Source of the DNA: Paralithodes platypus
Lineage: Eukaryota; Arthropoda; Malacostraca; Decapoda; Lithodidae
NCBI GenBank assembly: GCA_032716605.1
Contig: CM064501.1
Coordinates: 24,194,514-24,258,513 of the forward strand
Length of the DNA: 64,000 bases
Direction of reading: 5' to 3'
The first letter of the stretch is position 1. The number at the start of each line of letters is the position of its first letter. Positions 1 through 10,617 of the stretch are shown one piece after another. Position numbers and translations under genes: made by a program. Below the pieces are notes generated by a model. The model ran no database searches. It had not been told where the DNA came from and was given only the letters and a program-made list of their open reading frames with translations.

Positions 1-785
1 ATAATGTGTCCAGCTCAAGTTAGTAGTTAATGTTACACCGAGAATGTCAATACTAGGGGAAGTGGGAATATTTACATCATTAAAAAATATATGGGAGTCA
101 GTGAGATTCTGTCGGTTAGAAAATTGAATGTACTTGGTTTTCTGTGCATTAAAGGAAACTAGATTGTTTTGTCCCCATCCATTAATTCTAGAAAGGTCCT
201 GGTTCAGAGAAATTGCAGTGTTTATTTTTGAATTTATAAGATCGGGTTGGGTGAAAGAATTGGTAAATGTGAAGGAACTGTGGAGTGTTGAGTCATCTGC
301 GTAGGAATGTATTGGATTATGAGTGGTAGATATGAGATCATTGATATGAATGAGGAACAGAATTGGGGCCGAAACTGATCCCTGGGGAACACCAGCATTT
401 ATTGAGTGAAATTGAGAATAAAGGCCATCTACCATTACACGTATTTTTCTGTTATGAAGATAAGAAGAAATTAGTGGAACTAATGATGCAAGGCCGTAGT
501 GTGACATCTTCGACAATAAGGATTGATGCCAGACTCTATCAAATGCCTTTGATTTATCCAGTGCTATTGTATGTGTTTCACCATGTTGGTCTGTAGCTTG
601 GTTGATTTGATGCGTATGAAGGCAAAGCATGTCTGCAGTTGATCGACATCGTCTAAAACCATATTGCCTATCACTGATTAATTTATTATTCTCAAGATGC
701 TTAATTATGTGATTATTTAATATAATTTCAAAGACTTTACCAAGAGTGGAAGTTATAGCTATTGGTCTGTAGTGGCGGTTAAGCG
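1..785 (-). mobile_element. LINE (non-LTR retrotransposon) reverse transcriptase fragment
   Basis: Read on the minus strand, this stretch encodes the central part of a Jockey/CR1-like reverse transcriptase. Visible in order are YRPIA (about 770), SDRQYGF (about 665), the first catalytic aspartate in an ALDxSxAFDRVW block (about 550), AGVPQGS (about 375) and the catalytic YADD box (292-303), followed by the thumb region to the window edge. The order and spacing match the LINE at 42.9-45.3 kb, which has the same motifs. The copy is cut by the window start and shows no intact start or endonuclease domain. It would be nuclear and would act by target-primed reverse transcription if complete. Plus-strand ORFs here are shadows. 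Confidence 0.85.
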
Positions 786-789
786 ACCG

Positions 790-1200
790 ATGGAGCAAAA
801 TCAGGATTCTGTCCCTCCTGGATACCCACTGAAGAAAACTAAGGTTTCTGCCACCACCACCCCTTTCCCTATTATACCTTCACCTCCTACCGTCCAGAAA
901 ATTTACCTTCCTCCTGGATCCCTGATGAATAAACAAGTCAAGGTAATCTACCTGACACCCCAGCAGGTTCGTATGTATGCATCCAAAATGCTTTGCGTTG
1001 GTACCCCTACTGGACCGATACTCTTTTCGCAAACTCATCCTCAGAGTAACAAATCGTGTAGGACTTGGTTGGGTCCCACACGATGGCATCTATACCTATA
1101 CAAAAGCAGATATCGGGAACGGGACAACAATGCATCACCAGGGTCTCGGTCATCACTTGGGAGCAATTGCTACAGCAAGGGAAGAAGACCTCTGAATTGA
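790..1200 (+). CDS. Unassigned short ORF(s), possible gene fragment
   Basis: An ATG at 790 opens a frame with a basic stretch (PLKKTKV) and a Pro/Thr-rich segment, ending at 1200. An overlapping frame (977-1195) reads more naturally in its second half, which would fit a frameshift near 1020-1050. No family is recognised. The start lies just beyond the LINE fragment, so part of this may still be LINE sequence read on the wrong strand. Another ORF of 64 codons follows at 1213-1407. Low confidence that any of it is expressed. Confidence 0.22.
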   Translation: MEQNQDSVPPGYPLKKTKVSATTTPFPIIPSPPTVQKIYLPPGSLMNKQVKVIYLTPQQVRMYASKMLCVGTPTGPILFSQTHPQSNKSCRTWLGPTRWHLYLYKSRYRERDNNASPGSRSSLGSNCYSKGRRPLN

Positions 1201-1536
1201 AGCCGGTGCTGGTTGGGGGCAGAGGTGTCGACTGACTGGGGATGGATGTATGGGGATAGAGAGATTAATAAAGTTGAATTTGGTGAGTGTTTGTATTTCA
1301 TTTACACCTCAATGGAACCATATTTTTTGTTTATAAAATCAGAGGTATGTCTATTAGGTGAAGGCGCCCTGATAGACACTTTGAAATACCGAGGCACCCA
1401 GTGGTGAACCGGTCACACCAAATGTGGCTTGGGTTTACCCCACATCAGACATGTGAACAGTACCAAGGGCTTGTGATTACTACACTACCTTCCCCTCCCC
1501 CCTCCCTCCCTCCCCTAACCTACAATGTATGTACAG

Positions 1537-1544
1537 TATATATA
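1537..1544 (+). promoter_or_regulatory. Candidate TATA box
   Basis: TATATATA about 50 bases upstream of the ATG at 1595, in a stretch that is otherwise C/T-rich. The spacing is right for a core promoter, but nothing else supports it. Confidence 0.3.
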
Positions 1545-1594
1545 GTCTGCTTCTGGTTTAATGTGCTCACTTGACAAATTACTACAGTGGCGAG

Positions 1595-2570
1595 ATGAAC
1601 TCTAAAGCTATTGCTATTAAAGCCGAGGGGGCTTTCAGTAAGAATATATCACTACTAAGTTTTCTTGAAAATGTCCAAAAGAGCACCCTTAAGGGTCTTA
1701 ACCAATCCTTACCCATCACTACACTTCCCCCAGAAGAAATTACCAGTATGCTATTGGGCGAGACTAACCTACCAGGTGTGATCAAGGACATCAAGGAGTT
1801 TAATCCTACAAATGTATGGAATACGCCAGTTTTTTTGGTTTAACCAAGTGGGACCTGGTTTGTATCCCATTTGATGCTGTGGCACCCGCACATTACCGCA
1901 ATATCCAACCTAACGCTGACTGGGTATTGGGCCTCACACCAAAGGGAACACAACCTTAGTTCTATACAACGTTATGTATTAAATTCGCACATAGGTGAGA
2001 TTGTCCAGGTCTACATGTTCCCACTGTTCTTAATACCGGAGGACGTACCTGTGTCCAAAGAAGTGGTAGTACAAGCACGCAAGGCAGAACCCTACCTGGA
2101 AGACCCCAAGAAGAGGATGGTGGACGTGGTTAGGTGGCCAGTTAAACGACCCCACCGTGAGGATATGCACTATATCATTCTATGATAACACACTGACACG
2201 TAAGGATTCATACAGGAATACGCACGTTACCATTGCTGTATGTACCCTGGAGGGAGAGCTGGCTTACAAGAAGCTGCAGTCTTAAGTGAAACAGTTGAGG
2301 GATACCCTGAAAGAGAACCTGTCAAGAATACATATAGAGGGGGTTGCTAGCCATGCAGAACCTTTCAGGGCTATGTGGGCTAATAATGTGGCGGTTAATG
2401 TGGATCTGAACACGGGTATAAGACGTAGGGTGGTGTCTTCCCTTTCGGAGGTCATGGGGTGTAAGGTTCACGTCTTTGATGAGAGGTTCTCCCCACACTT
2501 TTGTATTGGTCGTGATGAAAACGGCATGGTGAAAACAGTGTACTTCAGGAAAAATTACCAAAGAATCTAA
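1595..2570 (+). pseudogene. Unrecognised broken gene (three ORF pieces)
   Basis: Three plus-strand pieces (1595-1843, 1871-2185, 2286-2570) lie head to tail. The first two share a frame and are separated by an in-frame TAA at 1841-1843; the third needs a frame change. The first piece has an acidic/amphipathic composition with several Leu-Pro pairs. The last is a basic-acidic mix ending in KNYQRI. No domain is recognised, and I cannot tell whether this belongs to the virus-like block or to a host repeat. A TATA-like box lies about 50 bases upstream of the first ATG. Confidence 0.25.
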
Positions 2571-3080
2571 TGATAAAAGGCAACCATAACCCTAGAAGGG
2601 GAAACGTCAGAATCTGAAACTTAAACCTGAAAGTAGGGGTCAAATTGACCCTGCCGGGGGAAATAATCAAAGGAGGCCGGCCCGCCTTTCTAAATACAGT
2701 TACAGTCACCAACACTAAGATAACCTTTGACACATTTATCTTTGGACCAATCTCAGACTGTGACAGTACACTCATAATTTGTGGGTTTGAATTGTCCCAT
2801 TAGCGGATGATACAGTGTAATGAGATAATGCTATTTTTAGGAGGTTTAGCCTGATAATGGTTTGCGATTATGGAATATTTTTAAAATAGTAAAATCTTTC
2901 TAATGCAAAGAAATCAATTTACAAGATACTGTGTTATATAATAAAATCCTTTTGAATATTTTTGTATTACATTTTTGTTAACCAGATTTTAACATTAAAA
3001 AGTTCTTTTTCAACTATAGTGATACTATTCCCCAGCTATAGTTATATTCCCCAGCTATAGTGTTATTCCTGTTATATTAC
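2571..3080. other. AT-rich non-coding stretch
   Basis: No gene seen. It holds a short repeat of a CCCCAGCTATAGT-type unit around 3030-3062 and many T-runs. Confidence 0.6.
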
Positions 3081-3081
3081 C

Positions 3082-3260
3082 ATTCTCCGACCCTATTGCA
3101 ATCATATATTTGTACATTTTGCCAAAACAGTTAAAATGTTAATTTATACACTAATCGATTCCATGTTTTTGTAACTTTCCACGTAGGTGTATTTATGTAT
3201 AGGAATAACCACACACGAACCAGTATTCGGTGTTATGAAACGAGATCTAAGGTGCAAGAA
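3082..3260 (+). repeat. Dispersed repeat A (copy 1)
   Basis: Contains CTCCGACCCTATT, TTTGTACATTTTGCCA and TTTTTGTAACTTTCCAC in this order, followed by GGTGTTATGAAACGAGAT. The first three blocks recur at about 34878-34980, and in inverted form near 36070-36120, as ends of a TTAA element. The last blocks recur at about 23340-23440. It may be a remnant of that element family, or viral intergenic DNA that the element carries. Confidence 0.6.
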
Positions 3261-3289
3261 GGTAAAACACCTCGGAGCGGCGTTAATAC

Positions 3290-3620
3290 TCCCATACAAG
3301 GATAGCCTTTCAGGCACCAGAGGAGAAAAATTACGGAGAGGTAGAAGAACCCAAAGTTAACGAGGGCGAGAGGATAGTGGACGCTTCGACGCTGGTCATT
3401 GTTCTTCTCAGGCAGACCTCGCAGGAAGAACTTTCAGGCACCAGAGGAGATTCACCGCCAACTTGAGCAGAATCTAGTCTGCCTGGGGTTGTCCGAGCTT
3501 TCGGATCGAAGTAATTTCCAATCGCTCTCAAAGCCCACCAACTCACGTTTGGACTGCAGAAGATCGCCTAAATGTGTGTGTGAAAAATCACGAACAATGT
3601 GTTTCCGAGAAAGCTAATTA
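3290..3620. repeat. Virus-like dispersed repeat B (hr-like), copy 1
   Basis: Two blocks are recognisable. GGCACCAGAGGAGAAAAATT with flanking AGAAGAACCCAAAGTTA (about 3313-3362) recurs inverted, twice, at 18.34-18.59 kb. The block from TCACCGCCAACTTGAG to CAGAAGATCGCCTAA and AAATCACGA (about 3451-3595) recurs at 9.09-9.27 kb and partly at 5.39-5.44 kb. The copies are diverged and non-coding. Repeats of this size scattered between genes recall nimavirus homologous regions; that parallel is inference. Confidence 0.55.
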
Positions 3621-3728
3621 TTTCCCTACCCTTCAACATATATTGACGTTATCTACTCCACACTGGTTCATGGAAATATTTGTTTGTAATACTGAAATGC
3701 GTGTAGGGCCCCCCAAGGTTGCCAGAGC

Positions 3729-5135
3729 ATGATAGCCTTTGCCTTCTACTTCTTAACAGTTATGATTGCTTCATCTCACGAGGGGCAATCTCTTCAGCAA
3801 ATATGGTCAAGTCTCACCTTGACACCTTCAATGATGTGGTTGGACGACTTGGACCCACAAAGCGCATCCGTTATAATTCGCGATTCCCGGGACATCGTGC
3901 GCTTGCGTGAAGATGAAATAACCTCTGAAAGAAACCGCATTGTAAGAGATGGAAAAAAAGTATTGACATGGCCTTTTGCAATGCCTTTCTCTCTGAGCCT
4001 CGTAATCTGTAGATGCCATCAAACTGACTTACAAATGACCAGCGATGCCCTCGCTGGTCTTCACACGAAGAGGGCACCAAGAGATCTTGTAGACGCCGAT
4101 CATGATTTGAATGAACCCAAGAGCATATATTACCCTGGATGAGATGCACGCGCCTCCATTACATTGCCCTCATTCCTTAGGGAAAGTGGCTATAATTACA
4201 AATGGTTTAAGATACCGAATGAATTCGATCTTCCCAATTGCGGTTGCGGTTTACTAAAACTTCACTCTCTCACTGGGGTCCCTGGACGGCACGACATTTC
4301 CACATCAAAAGGTTGGTTGAGTGCACATTACCAACATCTTTTCAAGAATCATTCGTTCAGTGGGTTTGACAGCTCCGTCTTCATAGAGATGACCGACTCG
4401 CCGGAGAGGTTCATTAGATTGAAACACTCGGGTGCTCTGGGCTCGTTTGTAGATTGCAGACCCATGGAAAATGATTTCGAATTACAGAAAACAGACTGGG
4501 TTACCGTGTGGGGTATTGGCAACAAATTATTAAGGACTGAGAGTGGTCCTCTTGCTACTCGCCCACCTTTACCCTGGGTGTTCCCTCCCAACCGGACTCG
4601 GAATGACGACAATGGCGAGGATGACAGAGATCCCGATAACGACACGGCAATAGTTTACCAAGAATGGGGGGATGGCACAACACTGCCATCATCCGAATCC
4701 ACTACCACTGTCACCAATTACAAAGGGGAGCGCACGATCAACTATCTGCCCCTGTACGACAGTGAAGGGTGGCTATTGAATCCTGTAACGAGAGCCACTG
4801 CCACCTATCAAATGTTTGAAGACCTCTTCTGTCTGAGGGTGTACGTGGGCAAGGCACTTTTCAAAGGAGAGGGTTCCTCTCTCCTCGTAATGTGGGAAAT
4901 GCCCTGGACTCAGAGTCTGAATGTTGGTAGCAGTCCTATTATATCTACATTTTTGCTGAAGACTACAGATTTTCCGGATTCTCCTCCTTCATGGGGACAT
5001 TATTTAAATTCTATTTTAGGTAAACCTAAACAAATACAAAAGCTTAAGCATAGTATACTTTATTATTTGATTCTAGTTCCTCTTTTCTTTGTACTTTGTT
5101 TTGTTGGTGCCTACCTGTACAAGAAGTTATTATAA
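3729..5135 (+). pseudogene. Virus-like membrane/envelope protein gene with in-frame stop
   Basis: The ATG at 3729 opens a hydrophobic signal-type N-terminus (IAFAFYFLTVMIASS). The frame meets TGA at 4140-4142 and continues in the same frame to TAA at 5135, so this is one gene of about 468 codons with a nonsense codon, not two genes. The second part has scattered Cys and Trp residues, an acidic Asn/Asp-rich linker near 4590-4650, and ends in a single C-terminal transmembrane helix (about 5065-5120) with a short Lys tail. Signal peptide plus C-terminal anchor fits a virion envelope or entry-type protein of a large DNA virus, but I cannot assign it to a named family. The tail segment is duplicated directly downstream. 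It lies between repeat-rich intergenic DNA and the convergent VIT/VWA gene. Confidence 0.6.
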
Positions 5136-5330
5136 CTACATTTTTGCTGAAGACTACAGATTTTCCGGATTCTACTCCTGCATGGGGACATTATTTTAAT
5201 TCTATTTTAGGTAAACCTAAAAAAATACAAAATGTTAAGCATAATATACTTTATTATTTGATTCCCGTTCCTCTTTTCATTTTACTTAGTTTTGTCGGTG
5301 CCTACCTCTACAAGAAGCACCTATTAACAA
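4945..5330 (+). repeat. Tandem duplication of the membrane-anchor tail (unit ~191 bp)
   Basis: The 3' end of the preceding gene (from CTACATTTTTGCTGAAGAC at 4945) is repeated from 5136, with about 90% identity. The second copy stays open in its own frame to 5335, again ending with a hydrophobic helix and Lys residues. It keeps the frame past the first copy's stop, but there is no start of its own other than a non-canonical one. Confidence 0.85.
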
Positions 5331-5340
5331 TTTAGCGGGG

Positions 5341-5468
5341 TTAACCCTTTAGCGGGCAAACCACACACATTAATAATAATAATCACGTTGGACAACAGAA
5401 GATCGCCTAAGGATTGGTGTGTTAAAATCACGACAGGGACCCGTACAGCGGTGACGAGAAAGGGTTAA
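5341..5468. repeat. Short TTAA-bounded segment with CCCTTT ends
   Basis: Flanked by TTAA at 5341-5344 and 5465-5468. It begins CCCTTTAGCGGGCA, the same end as the TTAA element at 34.8 kb, and ends GAGAAAGGG. The interior is a copy of hr-like repeat B. It may be a tiny internally deleted piggyBac-type element or a chance pairing. Confidence 0.4.
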
Positions 5469-5519
5469 GTGTGATGCGTAAACTGTGTTGACTGTGGGTG
5501 TTAGTCATTGTAAACGCAG

Positions 5520-8500
5520 TTAGTCAAGGTTTGACAGCGAGGATAGGGACTGATCCCAATGTCGGCAAGGGCCAATATCTTTTAAAAGGGTTGCTGGTAG
5601 AGAATTCACAGTAGATCTGATAGCATCTGTGTGCAGCGATGTCAGGTTAGCGTCCACTAGTGACTTTGTGGCCTCTATATAGGTTGATTGCCATTCATCT
5701 TTCTTAATTTCAAACAAAATATCCAGAACTGTTAGCACAAGTGTTGTTGATTAGAGGAAACATGGGTCATGTCCTTGAAAAGTGACATGAACGTCTGTTC
5801 ATCCAGGGTTAAAAGATGGGTAACGAAGGTAAGGTTATCCCATTCCTCAGGGTGTTTCATGAGACCATGATATAGGCAACACGATTCGCCAGACATCCCG
5901 TATAAGATTCCCTCAAAGGTGGTTTCTGACCAGCCGTTGCCGGTATCCTTCTGCCCTTTACTGGCGCTGGCGTCATACACTGGTTGTAGTAGGAATGGCG
6001 CTTTACTGGAACCAAAACCAAACCCAGCAGCGGCCCTTTGCCCGTTACTGGACCCAAACCCAGCGGACCTCTGCTCGGTACTGGACCCAAACCCAGCGGA
6101 CCTCTGCATCTGCCCGCTACTCCACCCAAGTCCAGCGGACATCTGCCCGCTACTCCCCCCCCATCCAGCAGACATCTGCCCGTTTCTGTATCCAAGGGCG
6201 GCGCCACCGAAGGCAAGTCGGGTCGCGGCGCCACCGAAGGCAAGTGGGGTCGCAGCGCCACCGAAGGCAGGTCTACCTGCAGGCAGGGGTGCAGCGTCTT
6301 CGGCCAAGCTAACTGGAGAACCATTGTCGCCAGTGACACCTAAATAAGAAGTCCATTGTGAGACTACGCTACTCCCCTCACTCAAATCTACAATAGATTC
6401 CCTTATCTTTGATTGCTCTTCTATTCCTCGCATGATCATTTGTAGTTGTAGTTCCTCGATCGTTTCCTTGGCTGCTGCTTGATGAAGACCGACTCCGTCG
6501 ACCTTTGTCACTTGAATGGTGTCGTTGATGGTAGCATTATTTGAAGATATCCTGGCCTTGATGTCTTCAGTGGCGGTCTCACTCGGAATCCTGAGAAATT
6601 GGGTAAATGTTTGACCCCGATTAATGCTAAAGTTTTGTCTGGGACTGTTTCCCAAAGCAGTACCGTCTGAAAGGTGTAAGTGTATTTGAAGTTTGTCTAC
6701 ACGGGGCTCTGTCATTGAACCCAAAAACCTGACAAGATATTTTTTTATTTCATTTTCATCCTTAACCCTTATTTAGCGGCGAGCAACATAAGTCGAGTTA
6801 AATAAAGCTGGACTATGTGGCGGCGCTCTACATAACTCGAGTGGCAATTTCAGCACGTAATGTGGCTGAGAGAGAGAGACAAGTGGTGGCAGGAGACTAG
6901 CGAGCGTATGACTGCTCCAGACCACCGCGGCGAACCTACTGACACAAATCTCAGCTCCCTCCTCCCTCTCTCACTCGCTACATACTCAATTATGTACTGA
7001 AAGTACCGAATTACCTGCTTTTTGCACTCGCGTTGCACGGTTATTGCAAGAAAACTATCCATCATACAAGGATCGTTATGGTGTCATTCGAAAGCTCTGT
7101 TTATGCCCTTTCAGGGATAGGTACTTGTTTTACGTTCTGGGTCTTATTTAGGCATGAAAATGATCACGTAAACAGCCCTATTTTGGCTAAAAACACCCCG
7201 CTGTGCGGTACACATAAATAAACCGCATAGGCCGCTCGTAAGGTGTTAATTAGGAGAAAATCACCAGAGTGGGACCGGGCCAATCTCTTGAGTAGTTCTG
7301 TTGAAACACCGTCTCCCAAACCGACGGTGAAAATTTGAAAATGGTCACTCCTGTATGTGGTGCATTTCTTTATGATCTCACTCACATCTTCAACTTGAGC
7401 GTCTGTAACTATCATCATATTGGCCAGGGGGGGGATGCCGACAACACTCGTAGCCTAATGTGATGGAGTTCATGATTTCGGTACCGCCCATGTCGTTATT
7501 GAGTCCCACCACATACTCGAGTGCCTTTTGGACAGTTATTTCGATGATTTCATAGGTGGTAGGAAACAAAGAGTCCGAAATGTCACCAAAGGAGATTAAT
7601 GTTAAATCCGGTGCATGTCTTAGTACTCAGCGCCTGTACCCAATGTAGGGCACATAAGCGTGCCATCTTCATCTTTGATCCGTGCATGCTGGCCGAACAA
7701 TCTACTAAAAGTGTCATCTCGCCTGGGTCCCGGCGGGCCAACTCTGCCCCATTGTTAAGGTCAAGCTGCCCAGTCACCATTATCAGACCATCCTTCATGT
7801 GGGAATTGGTGGCATTGGGGTCGCCCTCTTCGTGGAAAGCCTGGATCTCTTTTCCGTGGGTAATTTTCATCTCCCAATCTTGCTCTTGTGAACCGTTTTT
7901 CATCCACAGTACCTTATGGCTACCATCCGGCATTGCTTGGGAGAATCCTTCATCATGTCTCGGGTACACATTGACCTCTTTTACATTGGTTAGGACGGCT
8001 TTTACCCTTAATCTGTAATTAATATCATGCCTCAGAAGCCCTGGGCTAGTCAGTAAGAAGAATCTGGGACCTACATAGCTAGGTCGATACCTAGGACGTA
8101 GAACAGTGGGGAGCACAAGCGTACTGACTCCTTCTTCGTTCACCGGTAACACCTGTACCAACTGTATCTCGATAACCACATTAACTCCAAAATGTATGTT
8201 TCCCAAGTGGATTTCCAGCATGTCATCATGTTTGTCCATTTTTTTTCCAATGAAGGCTTGTTTTCCCCGTTGAGTAAAGGCTCGGAATGCCGCCTCCGCC
8301 TTTTTCTTCTCGAGACATCTTCCAATGATCGTATATTGGTCATTTACAGTTGCCTTGAAAACGTAGACGCAACTGTCGTAATCGACGGGCAGCTGGTATA
8401 ATACGCGCATGTCATTGTTGCACTTCCGATAGGTTAGGCGACAGTTGCTGCGGGCCACGTACCCTGTTACAGACGTCTCCACCTCACATTCCAAAAGACA

Positions 8501-8545
8501 TAGTGGTTGAGAGGATGGAACCGGGTCAACTCGTACATTTGGCAT
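5520..8545 (-). pseudogene. VIT + VWA domain protein gene, broken
   Basis: From ATG at 8545 the minus strand encodes 320 residues. First comes a VIT-type domain (residues ~10-135; the CVYVFKATVNDQYTIIGR block is typical). Next is the start of a von Willebrand A domain with a MIDAS-like LLVDCSASMHG (~277). A frameshift near 7580-7420 is followed by the rest of VWA (IFTVGLGDG, 7335-7310). A MITE then interrupts at 7246-6765. The frame is continuous across it into 6724-5732, with a Gly/Phe/Ser-rich low-complexity stretch (about 6000-6250), and a last shift near 5735 leads to 5520. VIT-VWA proteins (VWA5A, ITIH, PARP4) are animal proteins, cytosolic or secreted. No introns are visible, so this is either a gene captured by the virus or a processed host copy. 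There are two frameshifts and one insertion. Confidence 0.75.
6762..7249 (+). mobile_element. MITE copy 1 (480 bp, TTAA TSD), subfamily A
   Basis: TTAA at 6762-6765 and 7246-7249 flank 480 bp beginning CCCTTATTTAGCGGCG and ending GGCCGCTCGTAAGGTG. The ends are imperfect terminal inverted repeats. TTAA duplication with CCCTT-type ends is the signature of piggyBac-superfamily elements. It has no transposase; the two short ORFs that recur in all copies are incidental. Inserted in the VIT/VWA gene. Confidence 0.92.
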
Positions 8546-8621
8546 TGTGGTGGGAGTGTGTGTGTGTGGTCAGTACTTGAGGGCGGGAGTTGAAGTGACC
8601 TCCCAGGATTAATCCTTGACC

Positions 8622-8629
8622 TATATATA
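8622..8629 (-). promoter_or_regulatory. Candidate TATA box of the VIT/VWA gene
   Basis: TATATATA about 77 bases upstream of the ATG at 8545 on the minus strand; good spacing for a core promoter with a short leader. Confidence 0.45.
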
Positions 8630-8779
8630 CACTTGGCCTGTGACCAAAACACATCGTCATCATTAATCAAACCCCTAAATTGATATATAAGAGGTGTCTG
8701 CTGGTTAACCCCCATTCGTTCTTCCCCTAGGGGACAACAGCACCTTTCCCCCTCCCAATCCCGAGAACGACGCAATATA

Positions 8780-9075
8780 CGAGGCATGACCTACTGTAGG
8801 TATACGACACATTTTACGAAGCATGACCTAGGTTTATGAAGCATGACCAAGGTATACCACGAATTATACGAAGCATGACCTAGGTGTACGAAGGACTAAC
8901 CTAGGTAGACACACTATACGAAGCATCGGGGGAGGTAAATTTTCCTGTGAGACGCCCTCGAACATTTCCTCAGCCGTCATCGACACATGATGTGGGGAGT
9001 CGCTCTTTGAAATATTTAGTTTGCTCGACAAAAGATTGTTTGTAATTTTTCCACAAAAATTTTCACACACACAAA
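8780..9075. repeat. Dispersed repeat C (copy 1): short tandem units plus flank
   Basis: At 8780-8930 a unit of about 30-35 bases built on TACGAAGCATGACCTAGGT is repeated four to five times with drift. The flank (GCCGTCATCGACACATGATG, then AGTCGCTCTTTGAAATAT) recurs at 17.73-17.77 kb. The same unit array is found at 17.41-17.50 kb, so the two copies bracket the tRNA-like array and piggyBac block. Confidence 0.7.
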
Positions 9076-9084
9076 TTTAGACCC

Positions 9085-9290
9085 TCCCGAAGAAAAAAGG
9101 TTCACCGCCAACTCAAGGCGTATAGCAGAATTAATTTTGGGTGAGTCGTCTGACTGGGGTTGTCGGAGCTATCGGATCGAAGTATTTTCGATCGCTCCCA
9201 ATGCCACCAACTCACGTTGGACAACAGAAGATCGCCTAATGATGTGTGTGTTAAAATCACGACAGGGACCCGTACAGCAGCGGACGCCGC
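9085..9290. repeat. Virus-like dispersed repeat B (hr-like), copy 2
   Basis: Matches 3447-3600 from TTCACCGCCAACTCAAG through TCGGATCGAAGTATTTTCGA to CAGAAGATCGCCTAATGA and AAAATCACGACAGGGACCCG. The last part also matches 5391-5450. The 9291-9523 stretch that follows is Asn/Asp-coding in one frame but has no convincing gene. Confidence 0.6.
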
Positions 9291-9523
9291 CAGTGGTCAT
9301 GACAGGGCCAGGGACAACTGGGATGAGGGCCGCTATGACAATAACAATGGGAATGGTACAAATAGTAGCAAGAGTGATGTTGACAGGAACCGAAGCACAT
9401 ATCGGACGGATGTAGTCCAACGCCGGGACATAGTGTAACGTGATGGGCCATCTCCGTAGAGTTATTACGATATTCCTACACGGTCGGCTCAGAAGGGGTA
9501 CTAGGGGACATTTTGCCTAGGAA

Positions 9524-10397
9524 GCTGTCTATATTATTTTTATTAATCTCACCACCACACCCCCAATGAAATTAATTAAAGTATATATGATCCACCGGGA
9601 TTCGAACCCGGGTTATCACACACATATTTTTGCCACCTTAACCATTACACCACCAGGACGGTTAAAGGTTTATGCACACGCCTACGACTTATTATCCATT
9701 CTCGAATACTGGATATTAATCTAATCATGTTCATATTCCCAACCGCACTATGGTAGCCTACTGTTTAAGTGAGAGGAAAGAATATTCATGGGGCACAGAT
9801 CATATAGACCGGCCTCTCGAAGAAATATCCCTAAACCTACTAACAATATTATTTTATTAATCTCACCACCACACCCCCAATGAAATTAATTAAAGTATAT
9901 ATGATCCACCGGGATTCGAACCCGGGTTATCACACACATATTTTTGCCACCTTAACCATTACACCACCAGGACGGTTAAAGGTTTATGCACACGCCTACG
10001 ACTTATTATCCATTCTCGAATACTGGATATTAATCTAATCATGTTCATATTCCCAACCGCACTATGGTAGCCTACTGTTTAAGTGAGAGGAAAGAATATT
10101 CATGGGGCACAGATCATATAGACCGGCCTCTCGAAGAAATATCCCTAAACCTACTAACAATATTATTTTTATTAATCTCACCACCACACCCCCAATGAAA
10201 TTAATTAAAGTATATATGATCCACCGGGATTCGAACCCGGGTTATCACACACATATTTTTGCCACCTTAACCATTACACCACCAGGACGGTTAAAGGTTT
10301 ATGCACACGCCTACGACTTATTATCCATTCTCGAATACTGGATATTAATCTAATCATGTTCATATTCCCAACCGCACTATGGTAGCCTACTGTTTAA
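9524..10397 (-). repeat. tRNA-like tandem array, left part (one partial + two full units)
   Basis: A unit of 314-315 bp repeats head to tail; boundaries are at 9769 and 10083, and the third copy is cut at 10397 by the piggyBac insertion. Each unit contains, on the minus strand, a 72-base tRNA-like sequence (first copy 9588-9659) with an A-box-like TGGTGTAATGGTTAAGG and a perfect B box GGTTCGAATCC inside a paired T arm (CCGGG/CCCGG). The acceptor and anticodon stems do not pair, so it is a tRNA-derived repeat head and not a working tRNA. Copies are nearly identical (single-base indels), so amplification or homogenisation is recent. The first unit lacks about its first 70 bases. Confidence 0.88.
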
Positions 10398-10617
10398 CCC
10401 GGGAGCTGCGGGTAGACTCTTAAGAGTTCCCCCGGCGCACTGCGGGTAGACTCTTAAGAGCAGAGACTTTGAACACGTACCAAAACCGCGCGTTTATAGC
10501 CAGGCGGCTGAAAATTGGTGTGGGTATTGTACTACATGTCAACTCTCGATACCACCCCGCCAAACGCTCGCCCCGCACTCGTGCAAGCACCACCGCGCCA
10601 GTAACCACGCACTAGTC

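Noticed and set aside
5919..6347. Plus-strand Pro/Ala-rich ORFs
   Set aside because: Antisense of the Gly/Phe/Ser-rich linker of the VIT/VWA gene.
6850..7221. Small 'conserved' proteins of 71 and 62-75 residues that recur six times in the window
   Set aside because: They lie on opposite strands of the same 480 bp MITE copies; conservation follows from recent DNA copying, and the frames end in the terminal repeats.
9588..9659. Functional tRNA gene
   Set aside because: A and B boxes and the T arm are good, but acceptor and anticodon stems do not pair; treated as tRNA-derived repeat.
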